NCBI GenBank assembly: GCA_018524725.1
Contig: JAEUWP010000562.1
Span: 620,001 to 684,000, forward strand
Source: Podaxis mareebaensis
Taxonomy: Eukaryota; Basidiomycota; Agaricomycetes; Agaricales; Agaricaceae
Direction of reading: 5' to 3'
DNA: 64,000 nt
Part shown: piece after piece, positions 33,854-45,265 of the stretch
Position numbering within the stretch: the first letter of the stretch is position 1
Layout of the letters: every line of letters starts with the position of its first letter
Notes under the pieces: model-generated
The model's database searches: none
The model's input: only the letters and a program-made list of their open reading frames with translations
Told to the model about the DNA's origin: nothing
Program-made: the position numbers and the translations under genes

Positions 33854-35650
33854 TCACTTGTGGAATGATCGACCGCCTACACGACGACCCTGAACGTAGA
33901 CCCTGAGTATGTTTCTATCATCTCCGCAGAACAAAAACCTCTCGAGGTTCTCTTCCAATTTCTCCTTCTCCAGTTTCTTCCTCTTCTCGGGATCTCCTTC
34001 CCCCGCGTTCGGGTCCAACTTTGCCTCCTTACCCCAAACACCTATCGCACCCGTGTCGTCTAGAACACTGACCACAAGCGCATCAAAACTTTTTCCTACG
34101 GAGAAGGAACCAACTTTGTTAGAGAGGTTGCACACTTTCGCTCCTCCAAGCGTAGCAAGATAGAAAAGAGTTGGAATGGGGAGTTGGCGGTTGATAAACC
34201 TCTCTTTTCGCGTCGGGTTTATCGGCGTCTTCACCGCCAAGATCTTCGAAGCTATGGATGCATCGCGGATCACGTTAAGCATCGACACAGCATAACCACC
34301 AGATACATCCGTTCCGAGGCCGATCTAGGAGTCCGTAGTAATGAATAAATTGACACAGGAAGTATTGATAGCGCTACCTTCATTCCGTGGTCCAGGTACC
34401 TTCCGATTGGCGCAACGCCGCTCCTCAGGTTGAAGTTACTCGTCGGACAATGGCTGATTCCTGCTTTTCTCTTCTTGATCAACTCGATTTCGTCGTCCAT
34501 CAAGTGGACAGCATGTCCCAAAATTGTGGTATCTCTGAGCAAGCCATGAGAATCATACACGTCGGCATATGACTTTGCTTTGGGGTATAATTCGAGTGTG
34601 CGCAGTATTTCCGAAGGGTTCTCTGATATGTGCGTCTGAATCCGTATGGTAGAATCTTTATGGGCAATATCACCGAGTCCTTTCAGAAGGTCGCTTGTAC
34701 ACGCAATCGCGAATCGGGGTGTTAAAATGGGTTGAACGAGAGGCTCCAGTGTGGGTGAAGGGAGAGAACGGATATACTTGATGAGCTCCCCGGTCTCTTC
34801 AAGCGAGGTTTTCGCGTCCTTCTCCACGTAGTAATCTGGGTTGTCGGTCTTACGATCCATGTTGCATTTCTAACAAGGGAGGTTCAATATTAATGGTACT
34901 CCGAAGCACAGGTAACGACGTACCCCAATGAAAGCTCGCTGACCTAACGGCAACGGCTTGTCAGAAAATCGATGGCACATGTCGGATGCAAGAACGTCAC
35001 TTACCGAGACCATTCGCAGTTTTCGCGAGAATCTTGGTAGCTTCGAGGTGAAGGGTACCGTAATAGCATGACGTCGTCGTCTGAAGCACGAAGCATAAAC
35101 AAAATCCAGTGGACTAACGGAGAATAACGCACACCACAATCAAGTGACCGACGGACGACGTCCGGATAGACCTCCTTCGCATATTCTTCCTCTTTAAATT
35201 GAGCTTCTTTGGGGAATGTGACATTCTTCAACCAGTCCAGAAGTTCGTACTGGCCGCCTCTGACAACATTGTTAATGCTTTTCCAAGACATCGGAGCTAT
35301 TGGAAAGAACTGACTTTCCGAGGTTAGGGTATTGTGGCGCATGCTGAGAGACGGCATTAAACCAGAGATAATTGTGATCGTGTAGCAGATATCCGCACCG
35401 TGTGGGTATCTATGAAACCTGGAATGATAAATTCACCTTCCCGCAAGAACACGAATCCTGCGATGCAACGACCATTTGGAGCCTGCACCATTATCTCACC
35501 CCCCGGCATGTTTATTTCTATATCTTCGGACATCCATATGATGTCGCCCGTCGGACCCACCATGAGTAAACACTTAGGGATCACATCCCATTGCCTTGGG
35601 TCAATCGGTGTAACGACGCCACCGTAGAAAAAGGTTATAGGGCACAACAT
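33854..35650 (-). CDS. GUD1: Guanine deaminase copy B, intact, 7 exons
   Basis: Minus-strand exons 35399-35650, 35315-35343, 35133-35259, 35005-35080, 34924-34943, 34378-34869 and 33854-34324 join to 488 residues. All introns have GT-AG ends; the intron between 34943 and 35005 has GTAAGT and TTAG, unlike copy A. Zinc ligands and substrate motifs are complete: FIDTHTHAPQ, THISENPSE, LGHAVHLMDD, GLGTDVSGG. The last exon is nearly identical to that of copy A, while the first exon has diverged more (for example IEINMPGGEIM against MDIDTAGDEIT). It hydrolyses guanine to xanthine and ammonia in purine salvage or nitrogen acquisition. This is the copy most likely to be functional. Start chosen at the ATG shared by both copies; an in-frame upstream ATG exists at 35710. 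Confidence 0.93.
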
Positions 35651-36265
35651 GAGTGTTGATGAGGAAGAGATGGTCGATGATAGATAACAAATGAAGAGCA
35701 CTATGTGCAAGAATCTGACACGTTGCTGGCGGAACCTGTAGAGGTTCTTAAATCGGATCCCTTACATAGTCACATGAAGCCTCTTGGACTTGAGTTGGAT
35801 CGGATCCCTGGTTCTGTCTTGTCGGTATCCTGGTCAAGCTGAGGTGGAGGTGTATGGAATGGGGAGTGTATGCACATGTATGCAGGAATGAAAACAGCAA
35901 AGCCAGAGGCACATTCTATTTATAATGCACTTTTCGCGCCGAATCAAGTAACTCACTCTAATCAAGGATTGCCAGTGGTCATTCCAAGTGTAGTAAAGTC
36001 GCTTTGCGGCCAGCGTTTAGTGATACAGTTTATAACAATATTAAACTCTAAATTAAACATGCTATGAGATGGATGTGCAGATTGTATAATGATTCGACTA
36101 CCTAGAGCAAAAAGTGGGGGGGGTGATACCGCAGAGCACGTTAGGAGGTAGAGGTTGGGAGTGGTGAGCGGTGGACCATGGAGGTAGGAGTGGGAATTGG
36201 GAAGAATAAGTGAGATATGTTTGCGTTTCAACCAGGGATTCGTTACATCGTTTGTCTCTTGTCAC
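35651..36265. other. GUD1-B upstream region and spacer
   Basis: 35651-35930 is the duplicated promoter segment. 35931-36265 is an AT-rich spacer with a G run near 36117-36124, then the 3' flank of the mitochondrial carrier. No further gene is supported. Confidence 0.55.
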
Positions 36266-37922
36266 TCAGTAGTCGTCGGCAGACCGGGATTGGCACGGCG
36301 AAGGCGGGAGGTTGTCAATGTAATGTGCAGTCATATCGAAGAGTGTCCAGAGGAGCCCATGAGTAGTTATGCTTCGCAGGGCGCTGACGCCTAGGCCGCG
36401 ATATAACCTTCCGATACCCGCAAGGAGTGGTCTGGGATTGTTAGGATCGGGGCCTGTTGGATCAGGTGTGTGAGAGGCTAGGAGAATACGAGGGGGAAGA
36501 AGAGACAAACCGCGTAGCAATCTGTGAAGTGTTTCTAGAGGTCCGCGGTATTTTTCACCAGCCAGGGCACGTTGTTGAACTTTGGTTTTCACGCTATAAC
36601 GCAGTCATTTTTCTGATATACTCTGGGAAGAATGATACCCACACGTCCAATGGATAAATTAAAGCCCAAGAAGTCACCTGCACGTTTTTGTTGAATTGGC
36701 AACCGCATTAAACGAGAATGGAAAGAAACCTACACCCGAAACAGAACCGCAAATGAAAGGAACGAGTGAAGAATGAACAGGAAGCCAAGAAGGCGTCGGA
36801 CCTTGTTCACCGGCTCTGTTTCGACCCAACAAATGCCGCATTCCATCATACTCGAGGAAATACAATGCGGTCCCAGCCGTGTCACGAACTACATCACCGT
36901 CAACATCGTTGCCCCAAAAGATGATGCCAACTAGAATTAGTGACGTACTGAAATGGAGCCGAAAGCCCGTGTACAATCCTCCCAACCCATTCGTCCTAAA
37001 TATCTCCTTAACGGCTTCCACTGTCCCAGGCGGGCGGGCCAGAGCGATTCCTTTACTCGCGGCAATGCTATACTCCAACTGTCGTCGGACCTACAGGAAC
37101 GGGAGAACCCAGTGAGCTCTTCGCCAAAGACAGGTTCAGGTCAGCGAGTAGAGGATAAAAATAACCTTCACGAGCTCGAAAGCTATTCAAACAGACAAAC
37201 AGAAGTCAATGATCGAACGGCAAATTCGTTGTGGAGCAGAGTTAGCAGGTGAGACTTACGTGCGCTCCCAAACGAGATCAAAGAGCCGGACATGGCGCCG
37301 CTTATGCCACCCGTTAGTGCTGCGTCGAGGATGCGTGGACGACAAAGGATATCGCGTTCCGCACAATACTCTTTCGTTCGCGAGTATATCGTGAAACTAG
37401 CTGCGCCTGAAGCCACAAACATAAAGATCAATCTGAGCAGATGTGGCAACAAAAAGCAAAGACCAAAGACCACGCACGAACGAATGAGATAGTCATAAGC
37501 GGGATCCAAAGTCCACGATAAAACCCCATGATCCCCTCCTCTTTGTACACAAGGGCAGCGAGCCGCGGAATCGTTATCGAGCCCTTCGTCGTTTGCAACC
37601 GCGACTTGATAGAATCAAGCTACACCACCGCCAAAAGAACGTCCACGCGGGAGCCGTACATATTAGTACCACATTCTGCTTCATGCAAGACCCGTATGGC
37701 AGGTGTGAATCGGACATACCGGGTACCCAGCGAACGTGGATATGTAGCTGGCTGATAGGGCGCAAACGACGGCTTTGTTGCCTGTAAAAGCGCTACATCT
37801 GAGTGTTCTGTGTTCCTTTGTAACGCGAAAAATGTAGAGATGAAAAGCGTACGTCGCAAGGCATCGTGGAGCACAGCTGGGTCATACAAAGGGTGGTTGG
37901 ACGGCCTATACACCAAAAGCAT
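36266..37922 (-). CDS. Mitochondrial carrier (SLC25) family protein, many exons
   Basis: Minus-strand exons can be chained: 37853-37922, 37720-37781, then from 37619, a 17-nt exon 37166-37182, and further exons down to 36266. Three Px[DE] repeats are seen: STFAGYPLDSIKSRLQTTK, SFGSAPFELVKVRRQLEYS and ALIYPLDVVKTKVQQ. Each is followed by the G-x-YRG half-signature (GFYRGLWIP, GLYTGFRLHF, LYRGLGVSALR). Such carriers move metabolites across the inner mitochondrial membrane. The N-terminus is short (MLLVYRPSNHPLYDPAV...). The sequence resembles fungal carriers with no assigned substrate; I cannot name the transported compound. Frame closes at all joins I checked. Confidence 0.87.
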
Positions 37923-38435
37923 CAACAAGAAAGGTCAGTAAAACGTGCAATCCATCGATGCTGAGCAAAAAAAGGCATGGAGAGCATTCGGAGCAATTCG
38001 CCTCGCCTCGCAAGAAAAAAAGTGAGCACTGTACCTTTTTCCATCCATAGAGCGTGCTTACGGGCTGGGCTCAAGAGTCCAGCTTCGTGCACCCGCACGA
38101 GGTGTTCGAAAACTAGCTGAGCGGAAGCCGAAAGCTTGAGTGAGAGGGAAATAGAGGACAGTAGAGATTGAAGTGTAGGGACGAGAAGCAGGATTAGCGC
38201 TTCAAAATGCCGGATGTCCGAAGGACCCTGGCCAACTGACGCTTTGCCTTTTCCGGTATCCCCGATCGTCTCCTTCACAGAGATCGTCACGTTCTCCCCA
38301 TAAGCTCCCCCTCCGCGCTCTCATTCACACGTCCAGCTATATATACAGACAGCCACAATATAGATATACACACAATCCCAATTGTCTCTACATATATATA
38401 AAGTAATAATTCCGCAATAAACCACAATCAAACAA
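37923..38435. other. Spacer with an unexplained minus-strand open frame
   Basis: Between the RRN6-like 3' end and the carrier start. A minus-strand frame is open from about 38320 to 37922 without an ATG at its 5' end (GENVTISVKETIGDTGKGK near the start, then ALILLLVPTLQSLLSSISLS). It has a possible donor (GTAAGC) near 38063. It could be a short gene or a 5' exon I could not connect; I do not recognise it. 38330-38430 is AT-rich with TATATA runs. Confidence 0.3.
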
Positions 38436-41400
38436 TCAAAATCCGCCCAACCGCTTTTTCGCCGGTTTCTTCTTCGGCACGGAAGGTCGCCCACCATGAG
38501 GCCCTGGCAATATCTGGGTACTCGCCATAAACTGCTGTGATTGCTGAGAGTGATCTTGTGATGCCTGTGATTGAGGCACCCCAATCCCAAATGACTGCTG
38601 AGTCTGAGCACCAATCATCCCAGTGGGCCGAACAAATGTGTCTTGGGATTGTACAACCATAGGCGGTCGCTTGACGGAAGGCTGACTGAATGGAACAAAA
38701 TTCGTACCAAAGCCACCTGAGGCTACTGCTTGAGACGGTACAACAGTGGGCGGTCTTTGAGAGTGGATTGGCTGTGACATGCTCGGCATTGTGTTCGCTC
38801 CTCCGAGCCGGAGATAGGTATTCGGTAGCGAAGCGGGTTCACCAGTGGTGTCGTATGGGTCTCGAAAGATATAATCCTTAGCTTTTGTACCCACTTCCCA
38901 ATCTTTCAACAACAATCGCACGCCCATCGGAAGTGATACCTTCCCACCAGCTTCAGGCTTCTCTTCCAGTTCGTTCTCTTCAGACTCCTTATTCCTGTCA
39001 TAATGAACCCCGGCCTTCGCCTTGACCACAGGCCCCAGGTACCCAAACTCCACTTCGGGGGATTCATCGGCATCATGACCACCAAGCGAGAGCGCCTCCG
39101 TCATCGTCTCCAGATCATTCCCCACTTCATGCGGTGGCACGAATGCAGACGGAGAATAAACATCCCTCGAAAGTACCAGGTCCACAGCCAATTGCTCCCG
39201 GGCGTTGTTCTCTCGGCGTATTGACAAGGCCGTCCGATCGTCATCCTTGATCAAATCGTATGAATGGAGTGATTCTGCAAGCTCTTGAACATTCATGTCT
39301 AGATCCAGGGAGGGGTCAATCCGATTTTGAATGTTGGCGATGTTGAGGTGCCATGGGACACCTTTTCGCAAAGTCTCAATTGGGAATCTGTTTTGCGAGA
39401 GTGCTCGGAAGCCCCGGGTTGAGTTGATGAGACTGCCGGTTGTAAAGTCCGATCTGGAGGACTTGTCGGGACTTTCGTGGGACCGAAATACGATATCATA
39501 ACTACAAGGAACGTGTCGACATGCAAAGTTGGCGAGAAATGGAAAAAGAAACTCACCTTGTCAACATATGCTCCAGGGGAACATCATACGTTTGCCAAAA
39601 CATAGGAAGTCGATCCATGACGTCATAGAATTCTTCCGCTTGCTCTTCCTCTGCCTTTTCCTGCCCCTCAGCGTGTAATCGGAAAACATCTTTCCATTCA
39701 CGATCAGCATGAAACGCGTCAGTCAGGCAAAGTCATGCTTACAGTCGTATGCAGGGAACAGGTCCTTGAGGGCTTTGTCCTGGTCACCATATCTCCCCAG
39801 ATCAGTCTCCACGCTCTCAGCCCTCTTTCCAAGTTCCTTAATTGCGTCTGATTCCTCCACGACGATTGAACCAGAAAACTCAGGGTCATCGGTAGTCATG
39901 CTCCGGAGTTGAAAACAATGCACTTTTGCCCGTTCGTCAATTCTGAAGATGGTGACATCCCGAGGCTCATGTTGTAGGAATACCTGACCAGGGCATTGAC
40001 AATAGCTTCCGGGAGGAAGGATACCGTATGGCAGGTCGCCGGCACGTATGAGCTGATCGTCATGTCGGGAAATGTTATAGATTGTAGTTAGACCGTTGTG
40101 CCTTGAACTGAGGAAAGTGGTGGCTATATGATTAGAGATGATTAGAACTGAGGAAGAGAAAGAACAACAATGACTGACGAGAACCACTAGTAAACAAAGT
40201 ATTCGTGTGCAATGTCCGATCAAAATGTCGATGATGTTTGTAGCCGAGTAACGGTTTCCCGGGGAATCGTGGGTCAAGCCAAATAATCTGTGAAGTCGAG
40301 CATAGACGAATAAGATTATCCTGAGCATAGTCCTCGATTGAAGTTAGGAAGTCTTTTGAAGGCTCGATATAAAGCGGGTCCGCTTGGTTTGTCTACCAGA
40401 ACGTCAGGAAAAACCAATGTTCAACAGAGAGAAATGCTTACTCGAAAGTCCAGTTGATCAACAGCTTTTCCTGATAAGATCATACACTCTGCTGGTTTAC
40501 TTCCCAATCCAATCCTCCAGAATGTGTTCGTCGATGAGTCTGGTCCCGCAAGAAGCTTGACCCTAAGAGACAGTCAATCAAAGTCACTGGGGCGAAAGTG
40601 TGAACTTACATCGTCTTTCTACCGTTACACAAAGTACAGCCAAAGACGCCTCCCTTCTTATTTGACAGCAGAACCTCAAACGGTGTTCCCGCCGGCGGAA
40701 TCTTGACGTCCATGATCGAAGCCCCACCGACATCATAACTGTTGAAGTATGTTAGATCCGTAAGACCTCCAATTGAAGCTGTATTCGAATCAAATTTGAG
40801 GAGAGACGTCGCGCCAAAGGTTCGAATCCCAAGCAAAGTGTCTGGAACTTCATGAGCTTGGGAAGTAATAGATTCACGAACTAAGCATACCTCTTCGGTC
40901 GTCGCTTTGGACGCTTGCAGCTGGAGATGAAGCTATTTGTTGGATGGGTGTACTGAATGTCCGGACAGGCGTTGTTGTGGGTCTGACAACTGTGCTTCCG
41001 TCATCTCCGGTTAATATAGGAGTCAGATCTAGGATCCAGTCAGAGACTTCAAGGACCGCAATAAACACATTAGCATACTGAGTTCAGTACTTAGTTCCCC
41101 CATAGGAAACACTAGGTGCGTTGTCTTGTCATAGTCGACAACAATATCCAAAATATTTCCCTCGAAAGGATCGAATTTCCTGAGTTCGGTAGCCTGGAGT
41201 GTATCTTCTGTAGTTTGATTTCGGATTACACCGGCGGGAACGTCGACTTCTGGGAAGTGGGTCCGCAAATAGTGGGCCTGAACAAACATAAGCACAGAGG
41301 GCTGCGAGGACCGGGGATAGACGTACTTGTCCATCGACTCGTTGGTTTATGGTAGCAGTTGGTTCCGGTAGTGGTGGAGATTTTGTGGCAGGAAAAACAT

Positions 41401-41712
41401 TCAAGGACTGGACCAGGCGATATCTACTTGCTTAATCAATGTCAAGATCGGACGTTCGCAAGAGATAAGTCGAAACCTACCAGCAGGACGAGCAGAGACT
41501 AAAGTGTCCCACTCCAGTCTTCCATCTCTTTCAACCAGAGTTGCAGCACCGACAACTCCGTGGTCTAGCACTGGGTGGTTTCTGACAGCAGCTTTCTTCT
41601 TCTTCCTGCTTGCTCTTGCGGTAGTATTTGGTGGGCGATGATGGGATGGCCAGGCATGCATTAATGAGAAGGATCGCCAACGGCAGTTTCCTTTTTGAGC
41701 ATGTGCCAACAT
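38436..41712 (-). CDS. RRN6/TAF1C-like RNA polymerase I core-factor subunit (probable)
   Basis: A large multi-exon minus-strand gene from ATG 41710-41712 to the stop at 38436. Segments in order: a basic N-terminus (ASRKKKKAAVRNH), propeller-like strands (KFDPFEGNILDIVVDYD, SIMDVKIPPAGTPFEVLLSN), the block IIWLDPRFPGKPLLGYKHHR followed by HFDRTL, an acidic middle, and a Gln/Ser-rich tail ending KKKPAKKRLGGF. The D-x-R-x-P-G-x-P-x-L-x-W/Y-x-H-x4-D-x-TL block and the closing basic Gly-Phe motif are features I associate with fungal Rrn6, which binds the rDNA core promoter with Rrn7 and Rrn11. Not every intron was resolved. Orthology is inferred from these motifs and the overall layout. Confidence 0.6.
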
Positions 41713-41766
41713 TTTGCACTTGACGCTTTCCGGCGCGTCTCCGTCACAAGTTCTCTCTAGCTCACT
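41713..41766. promoter_or_regulatory. 54-bp divergent promoter, RRN6-like / uL3m
   Basis: Start codons of two divergent genes, a probable Pol I factor and a mitochondrial ribosomal protein, are only 54 bp apart. No TATA box is seen. Overlapping 5' UTRs are likely. Confidence 0.45.
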
Positions 41767-42951
41767 ATGCTTAGGCTCTGGGCTCACCGCCCACCCCAAC
41801 TCATCTCTGTCAGATACATTCATTCAACTGTTGCTGCTGCAGCCTCCGCCACCTCCTCAACCACTACTGACACTGCCAAATCCGACACTCCCGCCCCGGT
41901 GTCGAAATGGACTCCCGAGTCAATACGCACCGGTCTTATTGCACGTAAACGCGGCATGGCGTCGCTCTGGAATGACCAAGGAGTCAAAATCCCAGTGACT
42001 GTGCTCCAGGTGCGCGCTTGCTCATCGTTTGTACTCACTGTGCATTTCTCATAGGAGTTTATTTGGGCAGGTTGAGAACTGCCAAGTTACAGCAAATGTC
42101 CGGACTGTGCGCCGTGACCACACTGTGTATCATGCCGTTCAGGTCGCTGCTTCCGACAAACCAGAGCGGACAACGACAAAGCAGATGCTTGGACATTTCC
42201 GCAAAGCGGGCGTTCCTCCGAAGCGTATTGTGAAGGAGTTCTCTGTGACGCCAGATGCATTGGTACCCGTGGGTGAGTTGCTCTTGGTTGCTCTCCGTTG
42301 GTGCCATTTTGCTCATGTTAACAGGAACGACATTATCTGCAATTCACTTCGTGCCGGGCCAGTATGTCGATGTGATAGCTAACAGGTTTGTATGACCTTC
42401 GTCCGTTGTAGCACTCGTTTGCTCAACTCTACCAATAGCATTGGAAAGGGTTTCCAGGGTGGTATGAAGCGGTGGGGCTTCCATGGTCTAGCGGCCAGTC
42501 ATGGTGTCTCCATCTCGCACCGTTCCTCCGGTTCGACGGGTCAACATCAGGTGTGCTTCTACTCTACCGGTCTCCCCGACTTTCCACTCATTCCTTTTTT
42601 ACATAGGACCCCGGGCGTGTTTTCCCCGGTAAGAAAATGGCCGGTCGTATGGGCGGCAAGCGTGTTACAACTCAAAACCTCCCCGTCCTCCGTGTCGACA
42701 CCAACCTCAACCTCATTTTCGTCAAAGGCGCCGTCCCAGGCGCAGATGACGCCCACGTCCTCATCCGTGACGCGAAGAAAATCATGGCCCAGGGCAAGCA
42801 CAACCAAACCAAAGGTCTCTATGAGAAGGTTCTCCCCAAGGGTGTTGATGATCTACCGTTCCCCGCTGGCACCGCCGAGTTGGCCAAGACACTGCCTCCC
42901 ATTATCGAGGCACCTTCATATAGGAGGAGCCCGTTCATTCCTCAGGAGTAG
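41767..42951 (+). CDS. MRPL9: Mitochondrial large-subunit ribosomal protein uL3m, 5 exons
   Basis: Exons 41767-42009, 42071-42272, 42325-42385, 42439-42550 and 42607-42951 join to 320 residues. The N-terminal ~45 residues are Arg/Ser/Thr/Ala-rich without acidic residues until late, typical of a mitochondrial presequence. The uL3 fold follows: [54 protein letters not shown], then [15 protein letters not shown] and [17 protein letters not shown]. The [15 protein letters not shown] loop reaches the peptidyl-transferase region in ribosomal protein L3. The 3' end of this gene is partly duplicated about 650 bp downstream. Confidence 0.94.
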
Positions 42952-43745
42952 ATTTATATGTTACTAATAATTATCTGATTTTTTCCCCTGGTTTTTACCT
43001 TGTGCTGAAGGATATGGTTTCAACACAAATTGAACACGGTGCGATTTCATTCCCGCTCTTTTATGTACACCCAACGCAATACTGGCCACTCTCTGGTTCC
43101 AGCACTGTGTCTTTACAAATGGGCGTGTGTAATCGCACTCGCAGCTTGAAGTACGCTCCAGCCAAGGTGTAATCCAAACCTAGTTGCAATGCTTATCTCG
43201 AGAGGCGAACCTTTGGAAATTGCGAGGCTCCTAATCGTACCTACCCTCAACCAACGTCAATACCGTATCCTCTCTTCCTGTTACTCTCTAACAACCTTTG
43301 CCTCCACCAAAACACAAATTCGTCACTGGTCCAAACTTGAGGGAACGGCGATTTATGCGCTCTCCTTCGTTTTTCGTTTTTCGCCTTCAACCTCGGTGGT
43401 TGGGAACAGAGATTGATGTATTATCAAGTTTTCTGGGATGTGTCGCCCCAGGCTGATGGGCTTAGAAAACTGGTCGTGAATTTGTCGCACTCAGGCGAGA
43501 TCCATTACATCGCAGTCGTTATTCCTCAACCATGACCAGATTAGCCAAGACGCCGCCTCTCATTACCAGAGTGCATTTGGGATGAGTAGATATAAATAAC
43601 ACCAATAATAAATAATTGATACCGTGCGCTGAGTCAGATCATTCTGACATATCAGATACTGATACTGGACACGGTGCGAATTTCGTCTTGAGGCTTTCAT
43701 CCGGCACAATGCTGGTTATACCTTTTGACTTGTTCTTCCAGTACC
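42952..43745. repeat. Degenerate tandem duplication of uL3m 3' end plus next gene's 5' end
   Basis: 43538-43620 resembles the uL3m terminus at 42882-42970 (TTAGCCAAGACGCCGCCTCT against TTGGCCAAGACACTGCCTCC, then GAGTAGAT). About 43025-43340 resembles 43660-43985, the start region of the following ORF (CACGGTGCGA, CTTATATC/CTTATCTCGAGAGG, TTGCGAGGCTC). The offset is about 640-655 bp in both cases, so one unit was duplicated in tandem and both copies diverged. No extra intact gene results. Confidence 0.7.
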
Positions 43746-45032
43746 ATGTCTCCACAAAAGAACGTACATAACCGTATTCATACCTTGAGGTGCGTCCCAG
43801 TTAAATTGCCGTCCAAGCTTCCACCAACGCTTATATCCAGAGGTGAACAGTTCCGGCATCTTCAGAACTTGCGAGGCTCTCGATCACATCTAACCTCAAC
43901 GAACATCCACACCGTACCCTCCCTCCCCCTGCGCCTACTCTCTCTCGCCGACCCATCACTAAATCTCACAAACAATGACCGGACTTCACCCTCACCACCA
44001 CCCAAGTCCACTACAAGCCCGAACGCGGATGATTCCCACCCCGATGGTACGTCTTTCCGACCCCCAGCGGGCCCTACCCCACCGAAAAGTTGGAGGTTGA
44101 ACACGAGCAAAGATATAAGGGAGAGCGCGACATGGAGAGCCGAGGCCCTCTCTCTGGTGTTTAGCCAATTACGAGGTCAATCGCAAGACCCAGATCCTTC
44201 ATCCTCCCACTTGCCTTCGGCCTCCTCCAACGTATATGACAGAGACGAGAAAACTTATCAATATGTTACGCCACGCATCCCACCCCTCTCCCTCCTCTGC
44301 CTCCAACTCTTCCTCACAACATGCACCACATCCGAATTCCGCGATGAAATCGTACCTTATATACCCTCTCACCTACGCAAAGACCTTATCCGGTTCACAG
44401 CTATCCATTCACCCCTGAGCAGTGCAAGGCTCTACGCATTATGGGAACCATACGGGCACACAGATGGTGAGATAATTGTCGTGGGTCCGGGTGCGGTGTT
44501 GAAGGACAACCATTTCATTCGGTCGTATTCCGGCGCTGGGATTACACCTCCGTCTGAGCACGACGACACTGCGTCAACACAAGAAGAAGACTGGGACTGG
44601 GATGTAGAAGATACGGATACAAATCCGCCTCTTACGGTACTCATACTGCTCAACACATCCCTCGCGTCATCTACTGTTTTCAGCTTCCCGCCTACACTAA
44701 CACACCTTGCACTCATCAACCTCTCTACACCTGTCCCAATACACCGACTACCCAGTATCTGTCCATTACTGGTCGTCTTGGACATTTCGTACAATACGTG
44801 GTTAGGCGCAAATTTCAGTGGGGATGGTGAAGGGCGGAGTATAGTGGGAGTATTGGGTGAACCGCAACAACCTAGGGATCCTACAATCAAGGCGGTCGTG
44901 GATATGGGGAGGGTAGATTGGTTACGGTGGAGCCATTTGAAAGTGCTGGGATTCCGAGGGAACTACGTCCCGGAGGATTTGGTGAGCACAGTGAATGAAG
45001 GTAGATGGGATGACGTCGATGTTACGCTGTGA
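43746..45032 (+). CDS. Intronless uncharacterised protein, LRR-like C-terminal part
   Basis: Single open frame of 428 codons from ATG 43746 (an earlier in-frame ATG at 43725 is also possible). The first ~140 residues are basic and Pro/Ser-rich. The middle holds LSLLCLQLFLTTCTTSEFRD and EIVPYIPSHLRKDLIRF. The C-terminal third has Leu-rich periodic segments (LTVLILLNTSL, LTHLALINLST, LLVVLDISYN, LKVLGFRGNYVPEDL) spaced like degenerate leucine-rich repeats. It also has an acidic patch EEDWDWDVEDTD. I do not recognise a named orthologue. Lack of introns is unusual in this window. Its 5' region exists in a second degenerate copy upstream. Confidence 0.72.
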   Translation: MSPQKNVHNRIHTLRCVPVKLPSKLPPTLISRGEQFRHLQNLRGSRSHLTSTNIHTVPSLPLRLLSLADPSLNLTNNDRTSPSPPPKSTTSPNADDSHPDGTSFRPPAGPTPPKSWRLNTSKDIRESATWRAEALSLVFSQLRGQSQDPDPSSSHLPSASSNVYDRDEKTYQYVTPRIPPLSLLCLQLFLTTCTTSEFRDEIVPYIPSHLRKDLIRFTAIHSPLSSARLYALWEPYGHTDGEIIVVGPGAVLKDNHFIRSYSGAGITPPSEHDDTASTQEEDWDWDVEDTDTNPPLTVLILLNTSLASSTVFSFPPTLTHLALINLSTPVPIHRLPSICPLLVVLDISYNTWLGANFSGDGEGRSIVGVLGEPQQPRDPTIKAVVDMGRVDWLRWSHLKVLGFRGNYVPEDLVSTVNEGRWDDVDVTL

Positions 45033-45265
45033 TCCATACTATTATCTATCATCTCTCGAGTTGTCGTAGTGGAACCCGATTGCATTTACTGATCTATTTA
45101 CACATGTGCTGATAATGGTCATAAGGTAGTTAACGCACCGATGAGAGCAAGAAGAGAGTGAAGAATTATAGTTGCAAAGACCGAATAAATTAGGTGGCGT
45201 AAAGGGATGTCATAACTAGTTGTCTTCAAATGGACGACTTGGAAAGACGCGGATGGGAATTCCGG

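Noticed and set aside
38330..38440. TATATA-rich stretch as a promoter
   Set aside because: It lies at the 3' end of the RRN6-like gene and far upstream of the carrier start; more likely 3' UTR or terminator sequence.
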